DNA of 64,000 nucleotides, taken from Platynereis dumerilii (lineage: Eukaryota; Annelida; Polychaeta; Phyllodocida; Nereididae). Every line of letters starts with the position of its first letter. Within the stretch, counting starts at the first letter, position 1. A model generated the notes under the pieces. It was not told the origin of the DNA, ran no database searches, and was given only the letters and a program-made list of their open reading frames with translations. Below, piece by piece: positions 30,936 to 43,700 of this stretch. Where the stretch lies: positions 7,901,267-7,965,266 of the forward strand of contig JAPTHN010000015.1 in assembly GCA_026936325.1 (NCBI GenBank), in the 5' to 3' direction. Position numbers and translations under genes: made by a program.

Positions 30936-33120
30936 TTACATGATCGCACAGCAAATGGCAGGCTAAATTCGCTAATTCCCTAAAACTGTTCATTTGCAGA
31001 CACTTAATGCGACCAAGAGCATTTCAGTTAATGCCTTAGCTTGATGGCAGTTCATATTATCCCAGGCCATCACGAATCTGATTTGCTTGCCTCATTGCAA
31101 TAACTTGATGGCTCTGGTTTTTTGGCAGGCAGACTTGCTGTTCACAGCATGTTCTAGTTTCTCCATGCTTGTCAATTTCATGTAATGCCTTGTAGAACAC
31201 AGACCACTGAGCTCTGACAATAACAGTGGAAGATGTAGTTGGGTTTCTATCCTCTATGCTGTCTTTTGGGAGCTTTTTGGGAGCTTTTGGAAGCTTTTGA
31301 AGGAGTGAGACTCAGCTCAATGATAATGTATTTGGAAACTGTCAACTTAGACCCAGGTTCGATTTCTGTTTGATTGAGGGATTAGAATCAGACAGCTGTT
31401 ACATGCAGTCATCAATGTCTCATCAATGTATCTTCCACTGTTTTTAGTTCTCAGTCAACTGATGTTGAAATTTGGACTCAAATCCATCTGATGTCCTCAA
31501 TTCTTCTGAAGATACAATTTAGAATCAGAAAGTAAGATCTTGCTAACACAAAACATTTCCAAAAAACACCCACAGGGGCAAAAACACAGGACGTGAAGTC
31601 AAACTGGCCAAGTGAGTGACCCCTCAACCTCCAGTTACATTCTTTGAATCCGAATTCATTGCATTCCTCCGCCAATTAAATATGAATCTCCCATGCAGGT
31701 CTAATTCTTGGACAAAGCAGTGTGCATAGTATTGCATACATATTGTACAATATCTTCTTAAATCGAGGCTCGATCCATTCATTTATAATCATTGCAGCCA
31801 TCCAGAGACAATTTCCTGCTCGATCCTACTTCTGAGTACTTCTTAAGGTCATCAAGCCAGTTGAGGAGGTATTTGGGGCCATCAAATGCACACAAAATAT
31901 TCTGCAAGCTTTTGTAGAGGTCAGATTATTGGCATAACCTTGGAATGACCTTGTACTCAGCAATTGCTTCTCTGCAACCTCCACAATGACTGACCATTTG
32001 CATTTGTGAGGCTAACAAACTACCAACAACTTGGCATCTCACTGACCATTGGGAGTTTCATCCTTTGTCATATTGTGCAAGGACAATCCTATAAAACAAC
32101 ATTAACCACAGTCTCGTGGAATACCAATACTGGACGGGATAAGTGGTGAGTTTAGTGCAACATTTGGGAGGTTGGTGTTTGGTGATTGGGCTTAACGTCC
32201 TGTATTTTCCCATTAATAGGTCCATGACAATCGGACCATGAGTTGATAAGCAATTAAGGTCTCAGAAATAAAACATTTCACGCTACAGTGCTCTTTAAAA
32301 AAAATTGAAACATGTGATATTTTGTCATTGAGTCAATGTCAATATGTCTTAGACCTTCATAAAACCTTAAGGAATAAGAAACATCCTCCTTTCAGGTTGT
32401 AATACATTTTTATCCTGTTTTTTGGATGAGAATTCATGCTCTCACAAGCTGTTTGGTTAAAGATGTCTAGCATAGGCCCAATGACAAAACATCACGTCGT
32501 GTTTCACTTACTTCTCAACAACACTGTAAAAATTCACATAGATTCTACATGTACAGCATGTTGAAAATAACCTGTTGGAGCCTGGAGACCATCACTCTCC
32601 CCTACCTCACTACAGCATGGCTTCTGTACAATGTACATACCATACATTGTACATTGTACATCACAGAAAGTATTTCAAAGGAAATGCAGCTCACGATGAT
32701 GTGAGAGTAACACTACAGTCCCAGTCTGGTCGGCAGCTGTCTCAAAGTGTCTCATCTGCATTGTGGATCCTCCCTGAGCCCAGAGCACTGAGATGAGAGG
32801 ACTGAGGAGCCACAGATTTCATTAAATCCACCATGAGCCCCAGGGACCATGTGGGACCATGCTGGGGACCATGGGTAGTAGGCCTTGTGTCTGTGTTAGC
32901 AACGACGTTCTATTATGATGTAGGTATTCTGCATTAACACTTGCAAAGCAATGCCACTATTAGCAGATGGCATTTTATCCTCATATAAATTGTGTCATTA
33001 CAATGATGGTTTCTGAATGTTTCGATGATATTTCTGTCCATCCCTCTATGTGTCTTTGTTTTTGAATATCTTCTTGTTTGTCAAGAAGTCCATTCACTTC
33101 TCTCAGTGTCTTGTAGTGTA
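30936..33120. other. AT-rich DNA, no gene recognised; one SINE tail fragment
   Basis: At about 32172-32215 the minus strand carries a SINE-tail-like word (AATACAGGACGTTAAGCCCA). A CACTGTAAAAATT end-like word at 32522 has no partner that I could find. Otherwise I see no features. Confidence 0.45.
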
Positions 33121-33124
33121 TCGG

Positions 33125-33232
33125 TATCCATGGTATCTTTCTCTTTGTCCTTGTGTCTCTGTGTCTCTGTGTCCTTGTGTCTCTCTGTCTCTCTGTCTCT
33201 CTCTGTCTCTCTCTGTCTTTCTGTATGAAACT
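33125..33232. repeat. GTCTCTCT simple repeat
   Basis: Pyrimidine-rich imperfect microsatellite (TGTCTCTG and CTCTCTGT units), continuing more loosely to about 33540. Confidence 0.8.
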
Positions 33233-33877
33233 CTCACATTTATAGTCTCTTGATGTGTGCAGGATTCAGTCTTTTCATGGAGAATATGTCTGAATTACTT
33301 TGTTTTCCTCTTTGTGTCTGTCTGTGTCTATATCTCAGTTTATCTCAGTATCTCATATCTCCATGTGTCTATCTCAGTTGCTGGAGGTATATATCGTACA
33401 TTACAATTGCTATTTCCTCTCTTTGTCTCTTGGTCCATATGTGTATATATCTCAGTGTCTTCTCTCAGTTCCTACATATCAGTCAGTCTGTGTCTCTTAT
33501 CTCTGTATATATATTATGTGTCTATCTTTGTCTATTATAGAATGTATGTACTGTAAGTGTCAACCACTTTCTGAAATCCTGTTTCCTCCATGGCTGTCTG
33601 GGTCTCTGACACATATTTCTCGTCTTCCTCCCCTCCCTTCCCCCATTCATTCTCCATGGATGCACTTCTAGCAGATTAAATGAAACAGGGCCAAGTCTCT
33701 TTCCCATCCTTTTCTCATCTGTTTTCTATCTCTGGCCCTCTTTTTTCCATCTGCAACGTGTTCAGACTGAACAGTGCTGAACCGAAAGGGTCCTGGCCCA
33801 GCCAACGCAGGTCATCTCTCCTTACAGATCATAGCAGGATAATAGATTCTTGTCTGTTGCAGCCTGGTGTGAGGGGA

Positions 33878-33975
33878 ATAACTGTTCGGAAGAATAACAG
33901 TTTGTGAGGAATAACAATTTGAGGGAATAACAGTTTGTGAGGAATAACAATTTGAGGGAATAACAGTTTGTCTTG
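33878..33975. repeat. Three-copy ~33-38-bp tandem repeat
   Basis: Units built from GGAATAACAATTTGAGGGAA and AATAACAGTTTGTGA are repeated with few changes, so the array is recent. Confidence 0.8.
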
Positions 33976-34161
33976 CCTTGCTGTACGCATTGCCTATGAG
34001 TTGTTGCTGTGTTCTGAGCACGCTGATAGGCTGTGGTATCTATACATGTAAGATTAGCAGCTGCATGAGGTTCTGATGCTGAAGATTTGTCTTTTGTCTT
34101 TTCTGAGAATGTTTATTAGCTGAAGTTCTCGACAGATATCTGTGACCGTTTTCTCCCGTTG

Positions 34162-34162
34162 C

Positions 34163-34261
<99 letters not shown>

Positions 34262-34345
34262 ATCTTATCTTATCTTATCTTATCTTATCTTATCTTATCT
34301 TCTCTTATCTTGTCTTGTCTTGTCTTGTCTTGTCTTCTCGTTTCT
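34162..34345. repeat. (ATCT)n then (TTATC)n microsatellite
   Basis: About 100 bases of perfect ATCT repeats are followed by TTATC units and then TTGTC units. A TTATC run of this kind also forms the tail of the LINE at 56396, so a decayed LINE end is possible, but no LINE sequence is visible next to it. Confidence 0.9.
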
Positions 34346-37300
34346 TGTCTTGTCTTTTCCATATCTATTCCATAACATTAGGCCTCCTTTATTATATCCA
34401 TCCTTCCTTTAGGCTGATTGTCAATTATTACCTCACATATGGATCATATATATACATGATGATAAACATATAAAACATACATTCTGTTGTGATGCTGCAG
34501 CTAGAGTCTTCCTATTAGACCATTAGTGATGATGAGTAGTCTTGGCTTACTCTATTAGACCACATGGCCTCAGTTCTGCTCTTTGCCTATTATCACCAGA
34601 AGGGCCTGTTGGAGCAGCACATATTACATGGAGGTCCACCATTGAAATAAGCCCATTACTCTAGTTGGACCTCTCTCACCTACCAAGGCTCTTATTAGTC
34701 TTGTTTGTTGACAGGAAAAGAGGAAAAAAAACAGAAAAAATACATAGGGAAGGTAAGGTGGATATGTCCACACATAGACAGTTTGCATGGGGAAACTCAT
34801 TGCTAAACTAGTGAAGAAAATTGGATACTTTTGATAAAGCTGCATGTTTAAAGGTTCATACAAATTTGTGAGAAATAATATAATTTTCACAGTAGAACCA
34901 TTGTTTAGATTTGACTCTTTTAGTGTATAGGTTGCAAAGATTTGGCAAGAAAGTTCTTGGGCGTTGCAAAAAGGAAATAAAAGTACTTTATGTGTGACTA
35001 TAGCCTATACAGTTTTGTATGGGATTCTCATTTTTATTGAATAAAAAAAGGAAGGAAAATACATATATCTGGATACCTTCCATTTGACTGAAGCCCATAC
35101 AGATTGGTGCAGAATCCATCTGATGCTGACAGCCATACTCATCCAATACTGAGTTACTGCCATCGAATTGTGGAGCAAATGCATTATTTTGGCATTTCTG
35201 TCTCTCACCCACATTTCTGCGGCTTTTCATGGCCCCTTGTGCTTTTAGACGAATTGAATTTGGCCGTTTGTGGAAATATTTAAAAGTGGAAAGACGTGCA
35301 AGGTGCAACACATCTTTTCTCTGAGCTTTTCGTGGCATTGGCTTATGTCAGGATTTATTTCCACCCAGAAAAGTGCACCTTTTTGGTCAGAAGGTTTTCT
35401 TGCACCTTTATGTCCAGTGACCTGATTTTATGTCAGATTCCTTTGCGTTCATTTGGGTGAATTGGTCGAAATTTGATTCTAGGAATTTAGATAGCTGGCA
35501 TGGCTTTATGTCCAGTATTTTTGCAACGATAAACCCAAAAATAGGTTAGCAGTCCAGCGTGACACTACATCAGATCACACTAATACCAGGATATATTCAA
35601 TGGACTTAAAGTATTACCATTAAATGTATGTATTTTAAGAAAAGAAAACGTATAAGAACAAAAGTAGCTCAGGTCCACCGCGTATATAATAAATTTACAA
35701 AATACAACAGCAAATCCCCCTGTTGTATAGGAGTATCAATAAACGATTTATAGAGAGACATTTAAGGAAAAATCACTCCTACCAGTAAGCAGTGGGAGCA
35801 TCACTGAGACACGAAATCCATTTAGCAAAAATTGGTCTACAACTGGTCTCCACTAGTCCTCAGGGAAACGGCATAACCCACAATTAGACACTTGTCACAT
35901 AGTGGCCGTCAATAGGACGACCATTAGCTTTAAACAAGGGCACTGACTGGCCTAATTTGTTACTTCATAGGATCATTAGCTTCCCCACCCCTCCATTATC
36001 AGCTGGCTGCAGTTGGTAGCCTGGTCCTATGGGTCTGGATGGACAGCCTGATTAGGACAGCAGGCTTTAAATCACAATGCTTTGGTCTGGAGGGGTGGTG
36101 TGGTGTGGGATGGGCTTTACATTGTTCTGTAGCAGACTGGTAGGATATTCTGGTTCTTGTTGGTAAGAATTAGTCGAATGTTCGATTTCTAACACTATCC
36201 ATATACGTGACAAATGGTGGGTTCTTACTTCTTAGTCATGTTCTAGAATGCAGTGATATAGGATAGAAATAGAGGATGTTGAACGAATTTGAGCTTGCCC
36301 TTATGGAATTTAAAGAAAATAACACATGAAGTAAAACCTAACTGATAAGACCATCTGCTATCACAGCTAAATTACAAAATGCTGAATTAGCTGAAACCGT
36401 TCACAGGAATAGAAGTTTTAACAGCTTGGCTGAACCATCCATGTTTATATCTATAGGAATTTCAATGCGGGTGGTACCCCCATTCATGTAGGATGGTATA
36501 GCCTTACCATATTTTTCGTTTCATTGTACAACCACAATGTTTTCGTCGTAACCATCCTTTTTTGCAGTTTTCCTTTCATCTTTTTGTTTATAAAATGCTA
36601 TAAAATCGTGTGTGGTTTTAGGGACACATTTTTGTGGACAGCAGATTTTTTATTAGCTAGCCCCCCTCCTCAGCACATGCCATTGTGTTTCCCCTTCTCA
36701 TTAACTTTCCCTGCGAAGGGGACGCCAATTAATGATCCGTTTGAGTAGGGGGGTTGGCAGTGAATGCCTTCCAGATATATGCCACTTGAATGTGTCTGAG
36801 TACCCAAGATTTATGGCCCTTTTGTGGGGTATCTGGCCCATGAGGCTTATCCTATCTCCCAAAACAATAGCTACCTAACCAACCATGTGAGATACCATGG
36901 TTTGAGCAGTCACATTGTCTTGGTATTCCGACTGTTTTCTGTCACTATTTTGTCTGTACTATGTCAGTGTTCTGACTGTATTTTATTGGTGTTCCATCTA
37001 TATTCAGTCTGTTTTCTGAATTTCTGTCTGTATTGTCCTTATACTGTCTGTTTTGTGAGTCTGTATTTCCATAAGCTGAATTTTGCCTGTCTTTTTTGCA
37101 ATAAGTTGTATGTATTTTCTTCCAGTATTTTGTATTTTTCTCTGTTTGAGATTTTGTCTATATTCTGACTTCTACAGTATACCTCTGTTCATACCGTCTG
37201 TATTCTATCTGGATCCTGTCTATAACATTTATGGATTCTGTTCGTGATATTTTCTATCTCTAAACGTGTCTGTATTCTGTCTACAAACATTTATGAAAAA

Positions 37301-37789
37301 CACTTTGTTTCTGTAATTTTCCTGTAATATGTCTATGAATATTTCTATGATATTTCATGCTTTGTCCGTGTCCTGCATTGACACCTTTCACTCAATGGCT
37401 GCTATCTATTGTCAGTTAGCCCCCACACACCTGGACCATCAACCTAAATGGATACAGAGAATCTCCCATCTGTAAAGTGAGAGCTGCTAAGCTTAATAGT
37501 CCACGAACATGCTCTTTGAAAATACGTACAAACATTTGGGGAGTCATTACCAAAAATAAAAGAAAATGAAAAAAGTAACACTGACAAAATATTTTGTTAC
37601 AAAGCAGAGCTGGAGCTGTGCTTGCATTTAGACAACTCAAGCACACATTCACGGGTGGTCTACTCAGCATGTAGGGCTACATACCTAGGTCATCTGTGCC
37701 CTGAAGATCCTTATAAAAACAAACAGTTCAAATGGTCCTCCAAATGTCGTAAGGCTACAAAATGTTAAGGCTTCACTTACACTCCTCTA
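34346..37789. other. AT-rich DNA, no gene recognised
   Basis: A 116-codon minus-strand frame at 34988-35338 has a real ATG and a basic start (MPRKAQRKDV), but I recognise no family and its length is within reach of chance. No repeat structure stands out. Confidence 0.45.
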
Positions 37790-37805
37790 ACTTAAAAGTA
37801 TGATA

Positions 37806-37846
37806 TTCGCGCAGCAAAACGGCCGAAGGCCGTTGAGCGAAGCGAA
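37806..37846 (+). other. Structured hairpin at the start of unit 1
   Basis: An outer stem ATTCGC/GCGAAT encloses an inner stem ACGGCC-GAA-GGCCGT. The internal loop reads GCAGCAAA on the 5' side and TGAGCGAA on the 3' side. It matches the unit-2 hairpin in layout and loop words but not in stem sequence. Confidence 0.6.
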
Positions 37847-38880
37847 TTGAGTGCAAGAGAGGACTCAAAATGTGCAGTGATGGTCTCAACATCAACAGTC
37901 CACAGATGGGAATTAGGTCAAGTGGGTCCAGCTTCTTATCAATGATTTAGTTTCGTATTTAACAAAAGATAACATATTCATCTTCAAAAGTGTCTTAAAA
38001 ATTCAATTTTCTCCAGTAATATATCCTGTACCAATAATTTTTATGGAATAGTTAATTATTAGTGTCGACAAGCTAAATCAAATTATTAACATGTGATTCA
38101 TTTAATTTCAATCAGACAACAAGGAAACATAACAAAATTGAAGTTACATAATTTTTATAAACTGATGATTATGTAACAGTGAACAGTTAATCTACATGCA
38201 ATGTTATTGTTTTTGTATTACTATATATATTTATACTATTATGTAATATCAACAATCTAACATAGACTTGACTTTGGCAGCTTGAGTGCTGTCTGCCTAT
38301 TTGCCATTTAGCTGATTATCTATCAATCTGATTTATCTATCTAATATATATCTATCTATCAATTTATCTATCTATCTGTCTGTCAATATATCTGTCAATC
38401 TATCTGTCTATCTATATATCTCTCAATTTATCTATTATATTTTTTGTATACTTTATCTTGCTATTCTACTCTTTTCTCTATCTTTCCATTTATCTGTCTT
38501 TCTAATTTTCTGAAACAGTTACATACTGTTTCATACATTGAATATGAAATAAACATGAAAGTTATGGTAACACTATAAGTCCTACAAAAACTTTTAAAGT
38601 GCTGCGCGAATTTCATGGCTGTGCCATTTACATATTAGCAATAGTTTATATGTCTGAATTGTTCTGCCAAACAATTATATGGATTTCAATAATTTTGAAG
38701 TGTGATGTGTTAAGGTATATTTTATATTAAGGATCCTTAAATGATTGTGGTTTACAGTTTATCGAATGTTATGTTTTTCAGTTGTATATTCTATAGCTGA
38801 GAAAGTTAAGAGTTTTCAAGGATAACTGTGAACATTCAACATCATGGTTAGCTATTTATATGGCATGAAAGTGTATAATA

Positions 38881-38925
38881 TGAGCACAGCTCATGGCTGC
38901 CAAAGGCAGCCTTGAGCGAAGCTCA
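38881..38925 (+). other. Structured hairpin at the start of unit 2
   Basis: An outer stem TGAGC/GCTCA encloses an inner stem GGCTGCC-AAA-GGCAGCC, with an internal loop ACAGCTCAT on one side and TTGAGCGAA on the other. Stem bases differ from unit 1 in a paired way, whereas CAGC and TGAGCGAA in the loop are kept. Confidence 0.6.
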
Positions 38926-39500
38926 CTTAGCACAAGGACAGCCCATTCTGTGTGGTGCTCCTGTCTACAGTGACTGCCTGAACAGGAAGTGCCTGTTGTT
39001 GCCAAAAAAGTGGAGCTAATAGTTCAGTCACAGTTTAGTTTAGTAATTGATTAAAATGCCTTGAATATCTTCCAAAATAGCTTTAAAATTTCAGTCTTGT
39101 CCTATAACAAATTCCAATGACATATTTCAGGGATTTGAATCAACTTTTATTTGTACTAACATTGGAAATAATTACTTCCATACCCTCTGATTGTAAAAAG
39201 TTACTGAAAATTGAAATTCAATACAAAAGTTCATGACTTTTAAAACATAGATTTGAATTACACAGCTGTCAGTGCAATCTCAGCCAATCTGTCTATTTAT
39301 CTAATTTTCTATCTCTCTATATATTTAATATTATCTATACTCTATAGATATGATCTGATCTGTCTAATCTTATCTATCTGCCCATTTGCCCAGTTCTTTA
39401 AAAAGATAAATTGGCCTTCTGCATGGAAAGTTTCAATGCTGCGTCGCGAATTTCATGGCAGTGCCATTTACATATTATCAGAAAGCTGTTTGATGTGGTA

Positions 39501-40584
39501 TATTTTATCTGGAGACGTAATCTCTTGGCTATACCTGTGTTATTCCACTGGGTATCAATATTAGATGAAACTACCTTGTCAAAAAGTTGGTCTTAGAAAT
39601 GACAGCAAAAACATAAAGCTGACATGGGACAGAACATAAAGCTAAGTTTTAGCTTCCCAAATGACACGGTAGGTGCTAAGACCTTTGTAGTGGTCAAATA
39701 TTCATTAGCTTAGCATGCTCAGAAGGTCCTTTTGGGCTCTGAGGTCACAATTTCTCAAGGAATGACCCTGACCTTTCGCAGCTGTTGACGAACTGCACTA
39801 GCTGCCAATATGCTGACGAGCTATTAGCCTAATGACGGTCTATTACCGAAAGAGCTGCTGACCAATCTCACCCAACACCTCTAGCAGACTGCTCTGCTGT
39901 CTTGGAGGCAGTAGGCTATTGAAAAGATGCTCTTTGTCTAACTCCAAGCTGGGATGTATTCTAGTTGTACGTACATCCTTCGACAGGGAACTGCTCTTTC
40001 AGCTTCTGAGCTGAGAAAAAGTACAGTCATATAATTATATACTTTTAAAGAGCTCCACCAGCCATCAAATTCAGATGGTCTATAGTTTGTAAAAGCTCGT
40101 ATCTAGCCTAGGGTATCTATTTGTATTTGATTGTGTTCATTGTATTTACTTTATATCAGACTGCATTTACATTCTATTTTCTGTCAGATTGTATTTACAT
40201 TCTATTTTCTGTCAAGAAGACACACTTCCACCTCATATCCGTTTTGCATAGAGCCAGCAGTGAGATCGATGTCAGTTCTCTGTTGACACGAAAACCAAGA
40301 AGTTACTAAAGACACTGACAAGAAAGCTGCAGCATTTCCTTTCAAGGAAATTGCTAATCAGTGATAAGCACTGCTGGTGCAGTGCGCTGTCACAAAACGC
40401 CAATAAACATGGCTATAACATGCGGACAGGCCAAATTGTATGAGTTACACTCGCTCAGTCTGTTAGACTAGGTTTCTATATGTTGTGGTTTACACATCAA
40501 CCCTTTTAAAGGAATGGTGTAATTATTGCAAGATATCTATCAAAGATGAGTGATATATGACTTGGGTGGGTGATATGCTTTATG
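39501..40584. other. AT-rich DNA, no gene recognised
   Basis: No coding frame and no repeat that I can identify, apart from a short direct repeat at about 40160-40213 (TTACATTCTATTTTCTGTCA). Confidence 0.5.
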
Positions 40585-40715
40585 ATAATTTTGTCCTGTA
40601 TTTTTGCAATGATTTTAAAAGATAACGGGACATGCAGGGATGGGTGGTCTGGGCAGCTAACCTCTTTGACACAGGTTCGATTCTTGGTCTGGGCAAAAAA
40701 GACCAGTTCTAAGGA
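40585..40715. mobile_element. tRNA-SINE fragments in both orientations
   Basis: The minus strand at about 40590-40640 has the SINE tail (TTGCAAAAATACAGGACA). The plus strand at 40655-40695 has a head fragment with B box (CAGGTTCGATTCTTGG) preceded by CTAACCTCTTTGACA, as in the copy at 53418. Confidence 0.55.
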
Positions 40716-43700
40716 TCTTTCTTCAACTGAGAAAGGTGTGCTTTATATACTGTGATTTCTGCCTGTCTTAACAAGCAAGCTAAAGGCGGACTAGTTATGG
40801 CATATACTCTTACCCACTGGCCAACTCTTTTGCTTATTTTATTGTGTGGTCACATACATTGTTATTTACAGGAAAGATATTGTAGTGCATCTAAGACAAC
40901 TGTGTTGTTACTTAACTGGAATTACTGTTAACCAAAGTGTGCTAACTCAAGTCTGTTGTGACTATAGAAAGGGCACAATCTCAACGAGACGATGGCATGA
41001 TGACTGCTGTGACTACCATCCCCATTCAACGCAACATACTGAACTGAACTTGGAGATAAGGCTTTCCATGCCCTGGCCACTTTTTGGTCAGTTCCCTACA
41101 GGCGTCCTGTCCACTGGAGGCATTGGGCAAAGCAAATAGACAAGGGCCATGTTATTGTAGACCACCAGGCTACCACCAGGCTAGGAAGCCCCATCAAGCA
41201 GACCACCAGGCTAGCATCAAGCAGTCCAGGAAGCCCAACCACTGGGCACACCGTGCAGGCAATGGCATATACCCCCCCCCCTTCCTTAGTCTTCCAGGCT
41301 ACACCTTGTTAACCAGCTTCCTGTGTAGGGCATTTCCTAACAGCCTCACTGTCCTATGTAATATAACAGTCATTTGACAGAGAGGCACCTATACTAAATT
41401 ACACTAATAGGACAGTGTCTGATGTTAGCATCCTCACAATTATGCCTTTTCTGCATACAGAAAAACCTGTCTCAGGCTCAAATTGTGTCCAAAGCTAATG
41501 TTTGGTCATTTGATGATAACTTGCAATGTTTGGTAAGAGTGCTTTTCTATATAGCCACCAGTGGTCACTGCAAGTCTCTGCTTGGTCAGGGCTTGGTCAA
41601 AGCTTGGTCAGGGCTTGGTCAAATGTTGTGACCATTGGTGACCAACTGGTCAAACTATGGTCAGCAGGCCCACTTGTTTGAGAATATGACCGATACATGC
41701 TGGCCACAAAAGCTAGCCACAAAAGCTAAGGCCCATTAGTCTTGGTAAATATTGCAGTCCTGGCGAAGGTCAACATTGCAGACACCCCTATGCTTTCGTC
41801 CTCAGAACTGGCCTGTCACAGTGACCATAACTAGCCCAATTTCTCTAATTACTGGACCCAATTATTTCCAAATATGTGTCACCTGCTGGGGGAGCAGTCA
41901 GACCAGCAGTCAGTCTACATTTCGGGGAGTGTTCTTGCACAGAAGGAGCTTATTAGGTGTATTGATGCAAACTCCAGTTTATTACAAAGCAAAGAAAAGC
42001 CATAGAGTGAATTGCTCTTTATTTCACTTCCACTGGGGCATAGAATTCTTCCTTTGCTACTTCAGTTCATTTCCATCCATTGAAAGCCCTATGAGGCTCC
42101 AATGGTTCTGTTGCATATCACTTCACTTGATGGGGCTCTTTTAGCTTTAATTACAGGGTGTATTAATAAAAAGGGGAGTAAAAAGTGAGTTTTCTATAGT
42201 TTGTTCTTGCTATAGAATATAGAGCAAGTGCTTATGGACGTCTATAGAAGTGGCTAGATAGAGGTTTGGCGGTGTCTTTGTAGCTTGTTGGGGGCCTAGA
42301 TGGGCGGAGACATAACAAAGGCTGCTCGTGCTGGGCTCATCATTGTCATAGAGGTTTGACTGATGACCAGAGACGTTCGATCTACATAATAGCCAGAGTA
42401 ACTCCGGCCCAACAGCCTCTTTAAACCAAAACAAATCGACCATGGGCTGGAGTATCCCTTCTACACCCCCGGGACATCCTTTTGTGTGTCTTTAAACATT
42501 TTCATTTTGTCCTGAGGGAATAAACAGCAACATTGGAATTTCGGCAAGTTGTCGTTTTGTGTAACTTTCGATTGTGTGAAAGAGATAGAAAGAAAGATTA
42601 TAAGAGGAGAAAGAAAGAGATAAGAGAATACAGAAAAAAGAAAAAAAGAAAGAGAAAGAGTAACAGGGAAAATAATATATTGAAGAAAGTGTGAGGAAAA
42701 GAAGAAGGAGTAGACAGGGAAAATACATTTAGCAAAGACAGAACAGAATCAATGAGAATGCATCAAAAAGATGGGAACACCACAAATAACAGCAAAACAT
42801 AATAATTATAAGAGAGGCAAGAAAAAGGAAGTTGGCAGAAGTGAGATAAAATCATGGTAAGAAGATATATCAGAAAGTAAAACTAGATAGGAGGAGAAAA
42901 TGAGAATGATTGGGCGAAAAAAGGGAAAGAAGTATTTTGAGTAATTATAAGAATAAGAGCACATGTTAGAAAGTAAGGTATGCCTGAAATAAAAACCGAT
43001 AAAAATAACAAATTATCCTGAGCAATAGAGGGATTGTTTTAATCCAAGGAAGAGACATAAGGGCAAGGGTAAAAACTAAGATCTTCAGAGTTCGAAAGTC
43101 TGAGAAAGAGACAGAAAGAAAAGCTGATATACATTGTAGGGTGGATTAGATTTTAGGGAAAGAGGGCTTAGAATCATAGTTGGTGTTATTGTATGGGCTT
43201 ACTCTATGATCACTTCCTTCCTTGTGTGATATTGCTAGAGCAATCACTTAAGTGATGCAGTGCAGCATGTTAAGTGCACAGACAATGCTTGTATGGATAA
43301 TGTGAATATGGCAATTGCCAGGCTGACAAATCTCAACACTCAGCGAGCAATGCTCTGTGTTTAGAGTGCTCAATGTGCTCTGTGAGTGCTCAATGTGCTC
43401 ACTGAATGCTCGTGAATGCACTCATGAGTTAACTGCGAGTGCAGATTTAGTGAAGAGTGAGCTGGGACTGAACAATGTGAACAACTGAACATGCACATGG
43501 AACAGAGTAGAGTGGGCAACAGAGGTTGCAGAGCCAGTGAAAGAAGTGCAGCAGAATCACTCTGAATCAGAAAATGTTGAGATATTGCAATGCCTTTCTT
43601 TTGCCTTTCCATTCTGCTCCATGTTTGTGCTTCGCTAGATGGACATTATGATCAACTCCAGTGCAATAAACCAAGTCATTCGCGTCTGAGATTGCTGAGC

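Larger units (their letters stand above)
37795..39500. repeat. Diverged tandem duplication of a ~0.8-1.1-kb unit
   Basis: Three anchors recur in order: a hairpin block (37806 and 38882), a GTTTAGTTTAGTAATTGATT-like block (about 37947 and 39033), and the well-conserved GAATTTCATGGCTGTGCC block (about 38608 and 39446). The middle of each unit holds TCTATCTA-type simple sequence. The two units are highly diverged except at the hairpin and the last anchor. Confidence 0.75.

Noticed and set aside
32522-32545. Left end of another CACTGTAAAA element
   Set aside because: No matching inverted end or target duplication was found at a plausible distance; an 11-base match alone is too weak.
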